Positions 39,601 through 44,309 of a stretch of 64,000 nt of DNA are shown in pieces. Positions within the stretch are counted from its first letter, which is position 1; every line of letters starts with the position of its first letter. A model generated the notes under the pieces. That model ran no database searches and was not told where the DNA came from. It saw only the letters and a list, made by a program, of their open reading frames with translations. This DNA comes from Dryocola boscaweniae (lineage in GTDB: Bacteria; Pseudomonadota; Gammaproteobacteria; Enterobacterales; Enterobacteriaceae), in assembly GCF_025215095.1 (NCBI RefSeq), contig NZ_JALHAP010000081.1, positions 124,001-188,000 on the forward strand, written 5' to 3'. The translations under genes were made by a program, and so were the position numbers.

Positions 39601-40004
39601 TGTTTATTAACAGCACTGATTTCACCTCTATCAAGGGTGGTGACGGATACGACACGCTGGTGTGGGATTCCAATAATAACTTTGAGCTGGGAAGCGTTTC
39701 TTCGAAAATTAGCAGTATCGAAGGAATTCATATGGGAAATAACGCTGCGCAGACGCTGGTTATTAGCGCCAATGATGTTCTTGAAATGACCAAAGATAAC
39801 GGTGAAACGGAGCATGTACTGAAAATCACCGGTGACGACGGCGATTCAAATAAGAGTGGAGCAAAAGATACGGTAAATATTGATAAGTCAGTATGGACCT
39901 CCTCTGGGTCACAAACTGAAAAAGGTGTGGATTACGATGTTTATGTTCATAACGATGACACAACTGTGAAGTTGATAATCCAGAATGGACTGAATGTTGT
40001 TTAA
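24642..40004 (+). CDS. bapA: Giant Bap/SiiE-class type I-secreted adhesin (about 5,120 aa)
   Basis: Start chosen at ATG 24642 (AAGGAAATTAAT upstream), not the TTG at 24612. Order of parts: BapA-prefix-like N-terminal domain (1–~130); hydrophobic Gly/Ala segment (~142–165, FAWLPFLLFGAGAAGIGG); about 29 tandem Ig-like domains (~175–3210; VTGTIADGSTTDD and AVDAAGNEGPQVSGT motifs); a 14-repeat propeller-like module (~3210–4030); one more Ig-like domain; a second 14-repeat module (~4127–4946); and a C-terminal segment with RTX-like nonapeptides (GGDGYDTLVW, GKGGDDTLF). There is no Sec signal peptide; the C-terminus is the type I secretion signal. Expected to be exported by the three following genes and displayed at the cell surface for aggregation or attachment. 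Much longer than Salmonella BapA (about 3,800 aa). The symbol is by family and operon resemblance, not proven orthology. Confidence 0.92.
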   Translation: MVAMVKINIRGTRGIVSSHEVNAQSNAATVIQVPKHGKLNIELIDAATGQGPQVLMTKRVGNNLVLFFDGEDTADVILEDYYENDEVHLIGQAENGQYYEYIPVSGDVNEYAPMLMDGGSGEAALGGEPSAFADPIADDNQFAWLPFLLFGAGAAGIGGLAYAAFKDKDSKPADDHEISIVINPATDKDKDGRPEITGSSSSPDSKVVITLPDGTTVTTQTDKEGNWAIEAPTSQPNGIITVTVTDSDGNSSTVTGKYEDNTAPEKPVISANDDDHLAGTAEPGSKVTVTDKETGETTTVVADEDGKWSIEPNPVAEGGNEATVVAEDPAGNVSPPVDVTRPDTTVPDNISSGIVKGSISLVDDVAPVTGVIADGSKTNDTRPTYTGKATGDIDHVNIYDNGKLVGSAKVGSDGRWSFTPKTSLAEGSTHEYTVAAVDKAGNEGARVSGTNDAGWTFTIDTLPPDNKTSGIVVDSITLVDDVAPVTGLIKDGDKTNDTRPTYSGKATGDIDHVNIYDNGKLVASVKVNSDGTWSYTPEKDLANGSSHEYSVSAIDQAGNEGPRASGTSDSGWNFVIDSDTPDNITSGIVDGSLSLTDDVGAITGNIPDGGVTDDSRPTFSGQATEDIDHVNIYDDGKLIGSAEVAEDGRWSFTPETDLAEGDHEFTVSAVDKAGNEGPQTSGTSDDGWNFTVDTTAPGENAIVDGSITLTDDVGPVTGTIADGSTTDDTQPTYSGVISSEGLAEGVVSVNVYDNGELIGSAVVDQSTGAWSFTPDSDLASGSHGFTVAAVDAAGNEGPQVSGTSDDSWDFTLDNSAPGENAFESGSITLIDDVGPVQGTIDDGSTTDDSQPTYSGIISSEGLADGVVSVNVYDNGELIGSAAVDQSTGTWSFTPGNPLASGNHTFTVAAVDAAGNEGPQVSGTDDAGWDFNLLTSAPAQPSIENVSDDYTHGENADTGFLQKGQATNDSTPTINGSAGPDMKVQIWATDSEGNRVLAGEGVADENGRWSITTSELGADGTYNLTATAVNAAGVSSAETGIFPIVLDTAAPEAAKADLMDDQGDVQGAVAAGGVTDDRNPQLSGTGEPGATVDVFLDGATTPAGSVVVGEDGNWTLALANLSDGEHSYQTRITDAAGNETRGEEVSFTVDSSSMTITIDQANDDAGSITGAVMNGGLTDDSTPELQGTTQAGAIVTIRDAEGNVLGTATADDAGVWKFPLTEVADGEHTWTAEVTNKAGNTVQANLTLTVDATAPEAAKADLMDDQGEVQGTVAAGGVTDDRTPQLNGTGEPGATVTVIVDGASTPAGSVVVGEDGNWTLPLGTLDDGEHSYQTVITDAAGNETRGEEVSFTVDSSSVEITIDQANDDAGSITGAVLNGGLTDDSTPELQGTTLAGATVTIRDAEGNVLGTATADSAGAWKFPLAEVADGEHTWTAEVTNTAGNTAQATLTLTVDTTAPEAAKADLMDDQGEVQGAVAAGGVTDDRTPQLNGTGEPGATVTVIVDGASTPAGSVVVDKDGNWTLPLGTLDDGEHSYQTIITDAAGNETRGEEVGFTVDSSGAAITIDQANDDAGSITGAVLNGGLTDDSTPELQGTTLAGATVTIRDAEGNVLGTTSADDAGVWKFQLAEVADGEHTWTAEVTNKAGNTAQATLTLTVDSTAPAAPTITSMEDDVGTVQEVWTTPGNVTDDPAPTFIGTAEAGTTINLYDGDNVLGTVVADKDGNWSYTPTTNLVDGEHSISVTSTDAAGNESERSTVWDFTLDTSTTAPVIITNTTGEIGGTAEPGATITITNPSDGSTASVVADEDGNWSMQPNPIGVGDTDVAVVATDPAGNTNSTVVDGPQDNTAPGADAFEDGSITLIDDVGPVKGTIDDGSTTDDAQPTYSGLISSEGLADGVVSVNVYDNGELIGSAAVDQSTGAWSFTPGSALASGSHTFTVAAVDAAGNEGPQVSGTADEGWDFNLLTSAPAQPSIENVVDDYSQGEDPDTGFLQKGQATNDATPTINGTGEAGTTVQIWATDSEGNRVLAGEGVADENGRWSITTSELGADGTYNLTATAVNAAGVSSAETGVFPIVLDTVAPEAATAELLDDQGEVQGAVAAGGVTDDRTPQLSGTGEPGATVTVYLDGATTPAGSVVVGEDGKWSLPLGTLDDGEHSYQTKITDVAGNETRGEEVGFTVDGSGVEITIDQANDDAGSITGAVLNGGLTDDSTPELQGTTLAGAIVTIRDAQGNVLGTATADNNGMWKYQLAEVADGEHTWTAEVTNTAGNTAQATLTLTVDTTAPATPTITSMEDDVGTVQEVWTTPGNVTDDPAPTFTGTATPGTVVSIYDGDNVLGTVTADNDGNWNYTLTTNLVDGEHNISVTSTDAAGNESERSTVWDFTLDTSTTAPVIITNTTDEIGGTAEPGATITITDPSDGSTSTAVADEEGNWSMQPNPIGVGDTDVAVVATDPAGNTNSTIVDGPQDSTPPDNITSGIVSGSITLTDDVELVTGSIADGSKTNDTRPTYAGQATADIDHVNIYDKGTLIGSAEVGTDGRWSFTPETDLAEGDYEFTVSAVDKAGNEGPQVSGTADSGWNFTVDTTAPGENAFESGSITLIDDVGPVKGTIDDGSTTDDAQPTYSGVISSEGLADGVVSVNVYDNGELIGSAAVDQSTGAWSFTPGSALASGSHTFTVAAVDAAGNEGPQVSGTADAGWDFNLLTSAPAQPSIENVVDDYTHGEDADTGFLQKGQVTNDGTLTVNGSAGPDMTVQIWATDSEGNRVLAGEGVADENGRWSITTAELGADGAYDLTATAVNAAGVSSAETGAFPIVLDTEAPEAATAELLDDQGEVQGAVAAGGVTDDRTPQLSGTGEPGATVTVYLDGATTPAGSVVVGEDGNWTLALANLSDGEHSYQTKIADAAGNETRGEEISFTVDGSGVDITIDQANDDAGSITGAVLNGGLTDDNTPELQGTTLAGATVTIRDAEGNVLGTATADGTGAWKFPLTEVADGEHTWTAEVTNLAGNTAQATLTLTVDTTAPQAPVITAIQDDVGSVQFTSQVQGNVTDDPAPTFTGTAEAGTTITLYDGENVLGSVVADKDGNWNYTPTTNLVEGTHSVTATATDAAGNVSESSAKWDFLLDITPPNVGISGNSAESLSGMSEPGATITVIDGAGKEFTTVADHTGRWIIAPNPIEAGVSGKIYATDPAGNQGDPVAFQGAALGSYNLLNESTQVNTTTVGDQANPTTTRLADGRIVVIWQGAGTSATEVYMQLYAADGVHKIGTEQQVNQRTNNFQDSPQVVALADGGFLIVYESWNGGLDSNGDGVIARRYGSDGQAVTDEFVVNTTTSGNQNSPSAMATPDGGYIITWQDQSKNIVQRTYGNDNQPETGEVVVATGSNMGASGGPEMASFTDGAHSGMYITVWNASSGPSDSSSTGVVGQIFGADGKPLGNAFQVNTTMDGSQNYPDVITLKDGSFVVYWDSNDSGANGSDIRAVHYTVDPATGAVSVQGTGDFIVNTYTDGKQYKPVGVALEDGGYLIVWGSAGGDGSGSAIYAQRYDANDNKVGREFIVNTTTNGNQGYGGDTVDLTHILDATLMADGNVYVSWQSDNVDGSGMGIEGIVVDPNAAYYSEFTVNSTTAGNQNHSSVASLPDGGSIVVWQSATGDGSGTCIKGQILDAKGQPVGGEFTVNSTTSGDQLMPQVAVLPNGDFEVLWSSGVYIKGQKFSYTYDGDSQISGATMSGSEFNINSGTAADNQSNPVITVLADGGYLAVWQAAVNGVWQVFGRQYDMNGSPVMEQTVLTTTTLNSPTIWNAFTGDWNPLPSITTLSDGRVAIAYTNKGTGYDATVMLYDPATKTTTTSIVVNQTLSDNQASPVVTALGNGNFIVTWDSNNNGGPDQTGFGVWGRLFDSEGHALSDEFLINTATAGDQHMPIVVSREDGSFVVVFVSATDGAPGAGTHGIYAQYFDADGNKVGQQMQINQLTYGDQIEVDATFLAGGQLYVTWTDQGVADGAGSAIKGRIVDLVETLGLEQETAKNDDPTTIDYSPSAEAVVDSLPPNVGISVNNSDRLGGQTEPGATVTVIDAKGNSHVAVADAKGAWHLEPNPLGVGDKGYISASDAAGNQGVPILIRGTALDGYDLLNESTQVNTTTAGDQANPTVTRLADGRIVVIWQSNDGSVLLPDNNVYMQLYEADGVHKIGTEQQVNQRTNNNQDSPQVVALADGGFLVVYESWNGGLDSNGDGIIARRYGSDGQVVTDEFVVNTTTSGNQNNPSVLATPDGGYIITWQDQSKNIVQRTYGNDNQPETGEVVVATGNNMGASGGPEMASFTDGAHSGMYITVWNASSGPSDSSSTGVVGQIFGADGKPLGNAFQVNTTMDGSQNYPDVITLKDGSFVVYWDSNDSGANGSDIRAVHYTVDPATGAVSVQGTGDFIVNTYTDGKQYKPVGVALEDGGYLIVWGSAGGDGSGSAIYAQRYDAHDHKVGREFIVNTTTNGNQGYVGDGVDLTHILDATLMADGNVYISWQSDNVDGSGMGIEGIVVDPNAAYYSEFTVNSTTAGDQNAPMVVSLPTGGLFEVWVSANGDGSGTGIRGQMLDAKGQPVGNEFTINSTVTGNQLTPVVLENGNIGVVWSSPASGGANYIKGQQYTYTYDSDGNVNGLTAVGPEFNISSGAGATGQAHPEITSLSDGGYLVVWEAIVNDEYKIFARQYGEDGSPVSGEMTLSSTGLGVGIFGNSNFWSPLPSVSQTSDGKVAIVFATGGSGYDSSLLMYDPVTHTAGSAAVVNQTVNGDQASASVSALDNGNFVVTWDSNNKSGPDQNGYGVWGRIYDASGQAVSNEFLINTVTVGDQHLAQVVSRADGSFVAVFISATDTAPGAGTNGIYAQYFDAHGNKVGQQMQINQLTYGNQVEVDATFMEGGQLYVTWTDKGVGDGSGSAIKGRIVDLNETLGLSDDGDGLTHIEYQPAQYYLNGTEGDDSLDGRGAITIDGKGGDDTLFINSTDFTSIKGGDGYDTLVWDSNNNFELGSVSSKISSIEGIHMGNNAAQTLVISANDVLEMTKDNGETEHVLKITGDDGDSNKSGAKDTVNIDKSVWTSSGSQTEKGVDYDVYVHNDDTTVKLIIQNGLNVV
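27787..29630 (+). repeat. Triplicated two-Ig-domain unit (612-bp period) in bapA
   Basis: A pair of Ig-like domains (DLMDDQG... then QANDDAGSITGAV...) occurs three times in tandem, starting near 27787, 28399 and 29011, with a 612-bp (204-residue) period and high DNA identity. Single copies recur in the later cassettes near 30890 and 33110. Confidence 0.85.
30196..34270 (+). repeat. Higher-order Ig-domain cassette repeats in bapA
   Basis: A six-domain order (SITLIDDVGPVKGTI / ENV.DDY / DLL.DDQG / QANDDAG / SMEDDVGT / ITNTT.EIGG types) is repeated at about 30196–32055 and 32410–34270. An expanded first version spans about 27100–30190. One extra domain separates the second and third cassettes. 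Long stretches are nearly identical at DNA level. Confidence 0.8.
34271..36730 (+). repeat. Propeller-like module 1 of bapA (14 repeats)
   Basis: Fourteen repeats of about 55–65 residues of the form VN-TTT-G-Q...P-V...LADGG-VVxW-S...G..YAQRYDxxGxxVG-EF-VN. Fourteen is twice seven, suggesting two seven-bladed beta-propellers. No separate gene start; part of the adhesin coding sequence. Confidence 0.8.
37021..39480 (+). repeat. Propeller-like module 2 of bapA (14 repeats)
   Basis: Second copy of the 14-repeat module. Repeats 2–7 (37174–38298) are almost identical in DNA to module 1 (34411–35535), while repeats 8–14 have clearly diverged. Confidence 0.8.
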
Positions 40005-40015
40005 GTAAGACAGAC

Positions 40016-40058
40016 GGCGGTGGCTTCGGCCACCGCCCGATGAGTTTTTATTTTTTTT
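40016..40058 (+). terminator. UUCG-loop intrinsic terminator between bapA and the secretion genes
   Basis: GGCGGTGGC-TTCG-GCCACCGCC, a perfect 9-bp stem capped by the extra-stable TTCG tetraloop, 11 nt after the bapA stop and followed by a long T-rich tract. It should end most transcripts after bapA, leaving the secretion genes to read-through or a separate promoter. Confidence 0.92.
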
Positions 40059-40095
40059 ATTTTTTATTTTATTAAGTTCAGTTTTAAGGGAAGTT

Positions 40096-42021
40096 ATGAA
40101 ACGGTTTTTATCAAACGGAACCCTATTTATTAGGGGGGCTGGCTTCGCTTGCAGCCTGATGATCGTCATACCTTATTCGACGGCTAATGCAGATGATTTT
40201 ATTGAGTTAATTCGATTGACGGAGTCACATCCTTCGATTCAATCGGCACTGTCTTCAAGTAATGCAGCTTATTTTGATATCGAACAAGCCAAAGCGGCTA
40301 CTAATTTACAGATGAGCGCAGGGATCAGCGCTTCCGGGTATTCCGGGCAACCGGGTGCCGAAAATAACCCACTCTCACCACACCTTAGTATCAGTAAAGT
40401 TTTGTACGATCATGGTCGTACCGATGCGGTCGTTGAAGGAAGGGAAGCAACATATAATATACAGCGCGCTCAAATTATGGTGGTGCGTGAAACGATTAAC
40501 CAACAAGTTTTATCGTTATATACAGCAGCGCTGACAAATGCCAAAGTTGTGGCGGTACTGGATAAAGAAATCGCTGCATTAAACGATCTTTTACAGCGAG
40601 TAAAAAATATCGCCATCATCGACTCAGGGCGAGCGTCAGAAATTAATCAAGTATCTACCCGTTTAAGCGCTATTGTCGCCAGTCGTGAAATGTCTTATAC
40701 CAATCAGCAGCAGGCACTGACACAGCTCTCTCAATTATTAAATAAAGATATTGCGCTGGTGAATGGCCTGCCTGAATTAAAAAAAAGCGGCCTACTGCCT
40801 GCCAGCCTGGCCGTGGCCGAAAGCTCGCTGCAAACGAATCCCTCTTTGGTTGTTGCACGCCATAAACGCGATGAGGCGCTTGCATCCGTAAAGCTTGCCT
40901 CGAAATGGAATCGCCCTCAATGGAGCGTCCAGTTGAAGATGGATAGCCCGCGTGTGAACGGTGAAATGGAACCCTTTAAGGCGGCAACCCTGCAACTCAG
41001 CAGTGACATGAGTCTGTGGGATGGCGGGGCGGGTTCGTCGGCGTTAAAAGGGGAAACCCGACGCCTTTCTGCCGCTGAACAAGAGTTTGATGCCACGATG
41101 CGTATGCTCAGGCAGCAGCTCGCTCAGCAGTGGATTTCTCTGCCATTACGCGAAAAGCAAATTCGTGCTCTTGAGCAACAGACCGCGTCAGCAAAGAAAA
41201 CCTGGGATAACGGGCAAATACAATTTTTTGCGGGTCAGCGTCCTTTAACGGATCTTATTTCGTTTGTGACAGATTATTATTCAGGCCTGGCCAGCTATGA
41301 AGAACAAAAAGTCCAGTACAGCGCTGCACAATGGCAAATTGTTTCCTCCCTCGGAAAAATGAGCGATCTGGCGAAAAAAGTTAAATCACTTCCGGGACCA
41401 GCCTTGTCTGCGACGGAGAAAGCGAGTATTTCCATCGCCAGCAAAACAAATAACCAAACATTTAACGCTATTAATACCGCGTCTGCGGTCACCTCCGAGC
41501 GCCTGGGTATTGATGAATTTAAACGCGCGGTTGACCAGGCGAAGACTGGCAGTACGCCAGCGGATAAACCATCAGCGGCTTCTGTGATGACAACGCCTGT
41601 GCTAGCTAACAAACAGCAAACTGTGAATGAAATTAAGCCGCCTGTTATACCGGTGAGCACGGCAGGATATATTATTGAACACAAGCCAAAGGTACTCTTC
41701 AGTTCTGCACAAGAGGTGAAGCCTGAACAACGCCTTATCAGCGACGTTAAACCAACGGTTATTCCGGTGCATACGGCAAATACTGTCGCAGAAAAACCAA
41801 CGGTTGCGATAAATATTCCAGCGCCAGCCGTAGCGCCTGAAAATAACAGTATCGTGAAATTAACGCCTTCCGTGATTCCTGCGGCTCCGCTAAATGTTTC
41901 GCCGGAAAAAGTGATTTCACCCGCTCAGAGTATTAAGGAGTCCGGGCAGAAGCGTTCAAACGTTGCTGAAACCGGAAAAGGGTCTGCCTCACAACAAATA
42001 CTGCGTGAATGGCCGTGGTAG
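40096..42021 (+). CDS. bapB: TolC-family outer-membrane component with long C-terminal extension
   Basis: Outer-membrane channel of the dedicated type I secretion system for the adhesin. Signal peptide (cleavage near ANA/DDF, residue ~33), then the two OEP repeats with long alpha-helical stretches (~35–440). At 641 aa it is about 190 residues longer than usual: after ~450 there is a Ser/Thr/Pro/Lys-rich low-complexity tail with three imperfect VKPxVIPVxTA-type repeats ending REWPW. Ribosome site AAGGGAAG. It follows the bapA terminator and is 23 nt from the ABC gene. Named by operon order as in Salmonella bapABCD. Confidence 0.85.
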   Translation: MKRFLSNGTLFIRGAGFACSLMIVIPYSTANADDFIELIRLTESHPSIQSALSSSNAAYFDIEQAKAATNLQMSAGISASGYSGQPGAENNPLSPHLSISKVLYDHGRTDAVVEGREATYNIQRAQIMVVRETINQQVLSLYTAALTNAKVVAVLDKEIAALNDLLQRVKNIAIIDSGRASEINQVSTRLSAIVASREMSYTNQQQALTQLSQLLNKDIALVNGLPELKKSGLLPASLAVAESSLQTNPSLVVARHKRDEALASVKLASKWNRPQWSVQLKMDSPRVNGEMEPFKAATLQLSSDMSLWDGGAGSSALKGETRRLSAAEQEFDATMRMLRQQLAQQWISLPLREKQIRALEQQTASAKKTWDNGQIQFFAGQRPLTDLISFVTDYYSGLASYEEQKVQYSAAQWQIVSSLGKMSDLAKKVKSLPGPALSATEKASISIASKTNNQTFNAINTASAVTSERLGIDEFKRAVDQAKTGSTPADKPSAASVMTTPVLANKQQTVNEIKPPVIPVSTAGYIIEHKPKVLFSSAQEVKPEQRLISDVKPTVIPVHTANTVAEKPTVAINIPAPAVAPENNSIVKLTPSVIPAAPLNVSPEKVISPAQSIKESGQKRSNVAETGKGSASQQILREWPW

Positions 42022-42044
42022 TCCCCAGCAGGGAAGAGAAAATT

Positions 42045-44309
42045 ATGACAATTTTAGAAACGCAACATCCTGATTTTTCCCTGGAAGAGTCAATTAAAAA
42101 TAAAGCAACGTCAGAGCATTTCACAAAAGACAATTCTCTGGTTCCTGCCATGCAAAGCGCATTACGTATATTTGATGTCCGTCTGACGGCCACCGAAATT
42201 ACCAGCGATATGCCCGCTTGTCCGGATGAGAAAGAACCGCAGAAACAAAATGAATGGGCGGTCGCTGCATTACAGCGCCGCGGGGTAGTTGCCGTCTGGC
42301 AGTCTATTCCTCTGACGAATATGAAGTCTTTCCTGCTGCCTGCTATTGTGCGGCTGGAAACGGGGTTTGTTGTATTAACACATTACGACGAAAAAACGTG
42401 CCGGGTTATTATTCCTGAACTGGGAAGCGGCGCTGTTGAAATCTGTCGTGAAAACTTCTCCGCCAGCTATCCGGGGGAGATGTTATTACTTCGTCCGAAG
42501 TCACAGGTAGACAGCCGTACCGATGATTTAATTAAGACCACTGACCGACACTGGTTCTGGCATACCATCTGGAGCTTTAAACGTTATATTTTTGAAGCCG
42601 TGGCGCTGTCTGTGATTATTAATGTTCTGGCGCTGGGCATGTCTATTTTTACAATGACTGTTTATAACCGCGTCCTGCCAAACCAGACATATGTCACGTT
42701 GTGGACTATGGCCGTAGGGGTTTCTCTTGCGCTGCTGTTTGAGCTAATGGCTCGTCTGGCTCGCGCCTGGATAACGGATCGGGCAGGTAAGAAAATCGAT
42801 CTGGTCCTCGGGGCGCAAATCTTCCGCCATGTCCTGCACGGAAAGATGGAAAACCGGGCGCAGTCGAGCGGTGCGTTTGGCAACGTTATGCAAAGCTTTG
42901 AAACGGTGAGGGATCTGACCACCTCCGCAGTGCTGACAACCATCGCTGATTTACCTTTTGTTGTTTTATTCCTGTCGGTGATTTACATGGTTGCCGGCCC
43001 GCTGGTGTGGTGCGTTCTGCTGTCTTTATTCTTCATCGTCGGCATGGTTCTGTTGATGCAGATCCCGCTGAAAAAACATGCTGAAGAGTCGATGAAAATT
43101 GGCAGCAACCGTTATGGATTAGTGATCGAAACGCTCGATAACCTGGAAACCATCAAGGCCCTACGGGCGGAAAATCTGGTCTCCAGCAAGCATGACACCG
43201 CCAGCGTCAAGTTGTCTGAGATATCAATGAAATCGCGTTTCCTGGCCACGATGGGGTCAAGCATGATTCAGACCACCCAGCAGTTCAGTACCGTGATTTT
43301 ATTGCTCTGGGGCGCCTATCTGGTTGGCGACGGCACGATTTCTATGGGCGGCATCATTGCCACGATGACGTTAATGGGACGTGCTGTCGCACCTGTCGGC
43401 ACGCTGGCCGCGCTGGGTTTGCGTATTCAGCAGGCTAAAACTTCGCTTGGCATACTGAATAAGCTGATGCAGACGCCAACGGAAAAGGATCAGAAAAAAG
43501 TGTATGTCCAGTTGCCTCAGTGCAGCCAGACGGACATTGTTTGCGATGATTTAAGCTTCACCTATAAGCCGGATCTGCCTGCGGTTATTGAACATCTCGA
43601 TTTGCGTTTTCGTTACGGTGAACGCGTTGCCATTCTGGGAAAAATGGGCAGCGGTAAATCATCTCTGTTACGTTTACTTATCGGTCTCTACCAGCCAACG
43701 GGCGGTACAGTAACGGTCAGCGGTGTTGATATCCGCCAGATTGAAACGGGTGAGTTACGTTCACGTATTGCTTTAGTGAGTCAGGAGCCTCGCATGATGT
43801 TCGGCACGCTGCGGGACAATATCCTGATGGGCGCGCCCTATGCTAGCGATGAAGAGTTCATGCATGTCGCCAAAATAACGGGTGTTAATGAGATTGCTGC
43901 TCGTCATCCACAGGGGTTTGGTATGCCGGTGGGTGAACGAGGTGAAACGTTATCCGGCGGGCAAAAACAGGCGATAGCCCTCGCTCGCGCATTGTTAACA
44001 AATCCGGATGTGCTTCTTCTTGATGAACCGACCTCGGGTATGGATATGGGTTCTGAGCGTATGGTGCTTCAGGCATTACTTCCTGCGCTAAAAGGCAGAA
44101 CGGTCATTATCGTTACGCACCGACCAGCGGTGCTGAAATATGTCGATCGTGTCATTGTGATGGATGAAGGCCTGAAGGTTGCTGACGGCCCTAAAAATGA
44201 CATTATCGCCAGCTTGAATGACGGCAAAATCCCCTCGGCATCTGTGATCCGATCTTCCGCACGTCCGGCTGCAGTTCAAATGAAGTCTGATGAGGTGGAG
44301 CATGCTTAA
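42045..44309 (+). CDS. bapC: Type I secretion ABC transporter (HlyB/LapB-like)
   Basis: Inner-membrane ABC exporter (754 aa). Start at ATG 42045, supported by GGAAGAG; the frame extends upstream into bapB but without need. N-terminal ~150 residues are a C39-like domain lacking the catalytic Cys/His, as in transporters of RTX proteins with uncleaved C-terminal signals. Six transmembrane helices (~180–440) precede the ATPase domain with GKMGSGKSS (Walker A), LSGGQ, LLLDEPTSGMD (Walker B) and the THRP switch His. It should work with the TolC-like and HlyD-like neighbours. It overlaps the next gene by 8 nt. Confidence 0.93.
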   Translation: MTILETQHPDFSLEESIKNKATSEHFTKDNSLVPAMQSALRIFDVRLTATEITSDMPACPDEKEPQKQNEWAVAALQRRGVVAVWQSIPLTNMKSFLLPAIVRLETGFVVLTHYDEKTCRVIIPELGSGAVEICRENFSASYPGEMLLLRPKSQVDSRTDDLIKTTDRHWFWHTIWSFKRYIFEAVALSVIINVLALGMSIFTMTVYNRVLPNQTYVTLWTMAVGVSLALLFELMARLARAWITDRAGKKIDLVLGAQIFRHVLHGKMENRAQSSGAFGNVMQSFETVRDLTTSAVLTTIADLPFVVLFLSVIYMVAGPLVWCVLLSLFFIVGMVLLMQIPLKKHAEESMKIGSNRYGLVIETLDNLETIKALRAENLVSSKHDTASVKLSEISMKSRFLATMGSSMIQTTQQFSTVILLLWGAYLVGDGTISMGGIIATMTLMGRAVAPVGTLAALGLRIQQAKTSLGILNKLMQTPTEKDQKKVYVQLPQCSQTDIVCDDLSFTYKPDLPAVIEHLDLRFRYGERVAILGKMGSGKSSLLRLLIGLYQPTGGTVTVSGVDIRQIETGELRSRIALVSQEPRMMFGTLRDNILMGAPYASDEEFMHVAKITGVNEIAARHPQGFGMPVGERGETLSGGQKQAIALARALLTNPDVLLLDEPTSGMDMGSERMVLQALLPALKGRTVIIVTHRPAVLKYVDRVIVMDEGLKVADGPKNDIIASLNDGKIPSASVIRSSARPAAVQMKSDEVEHA

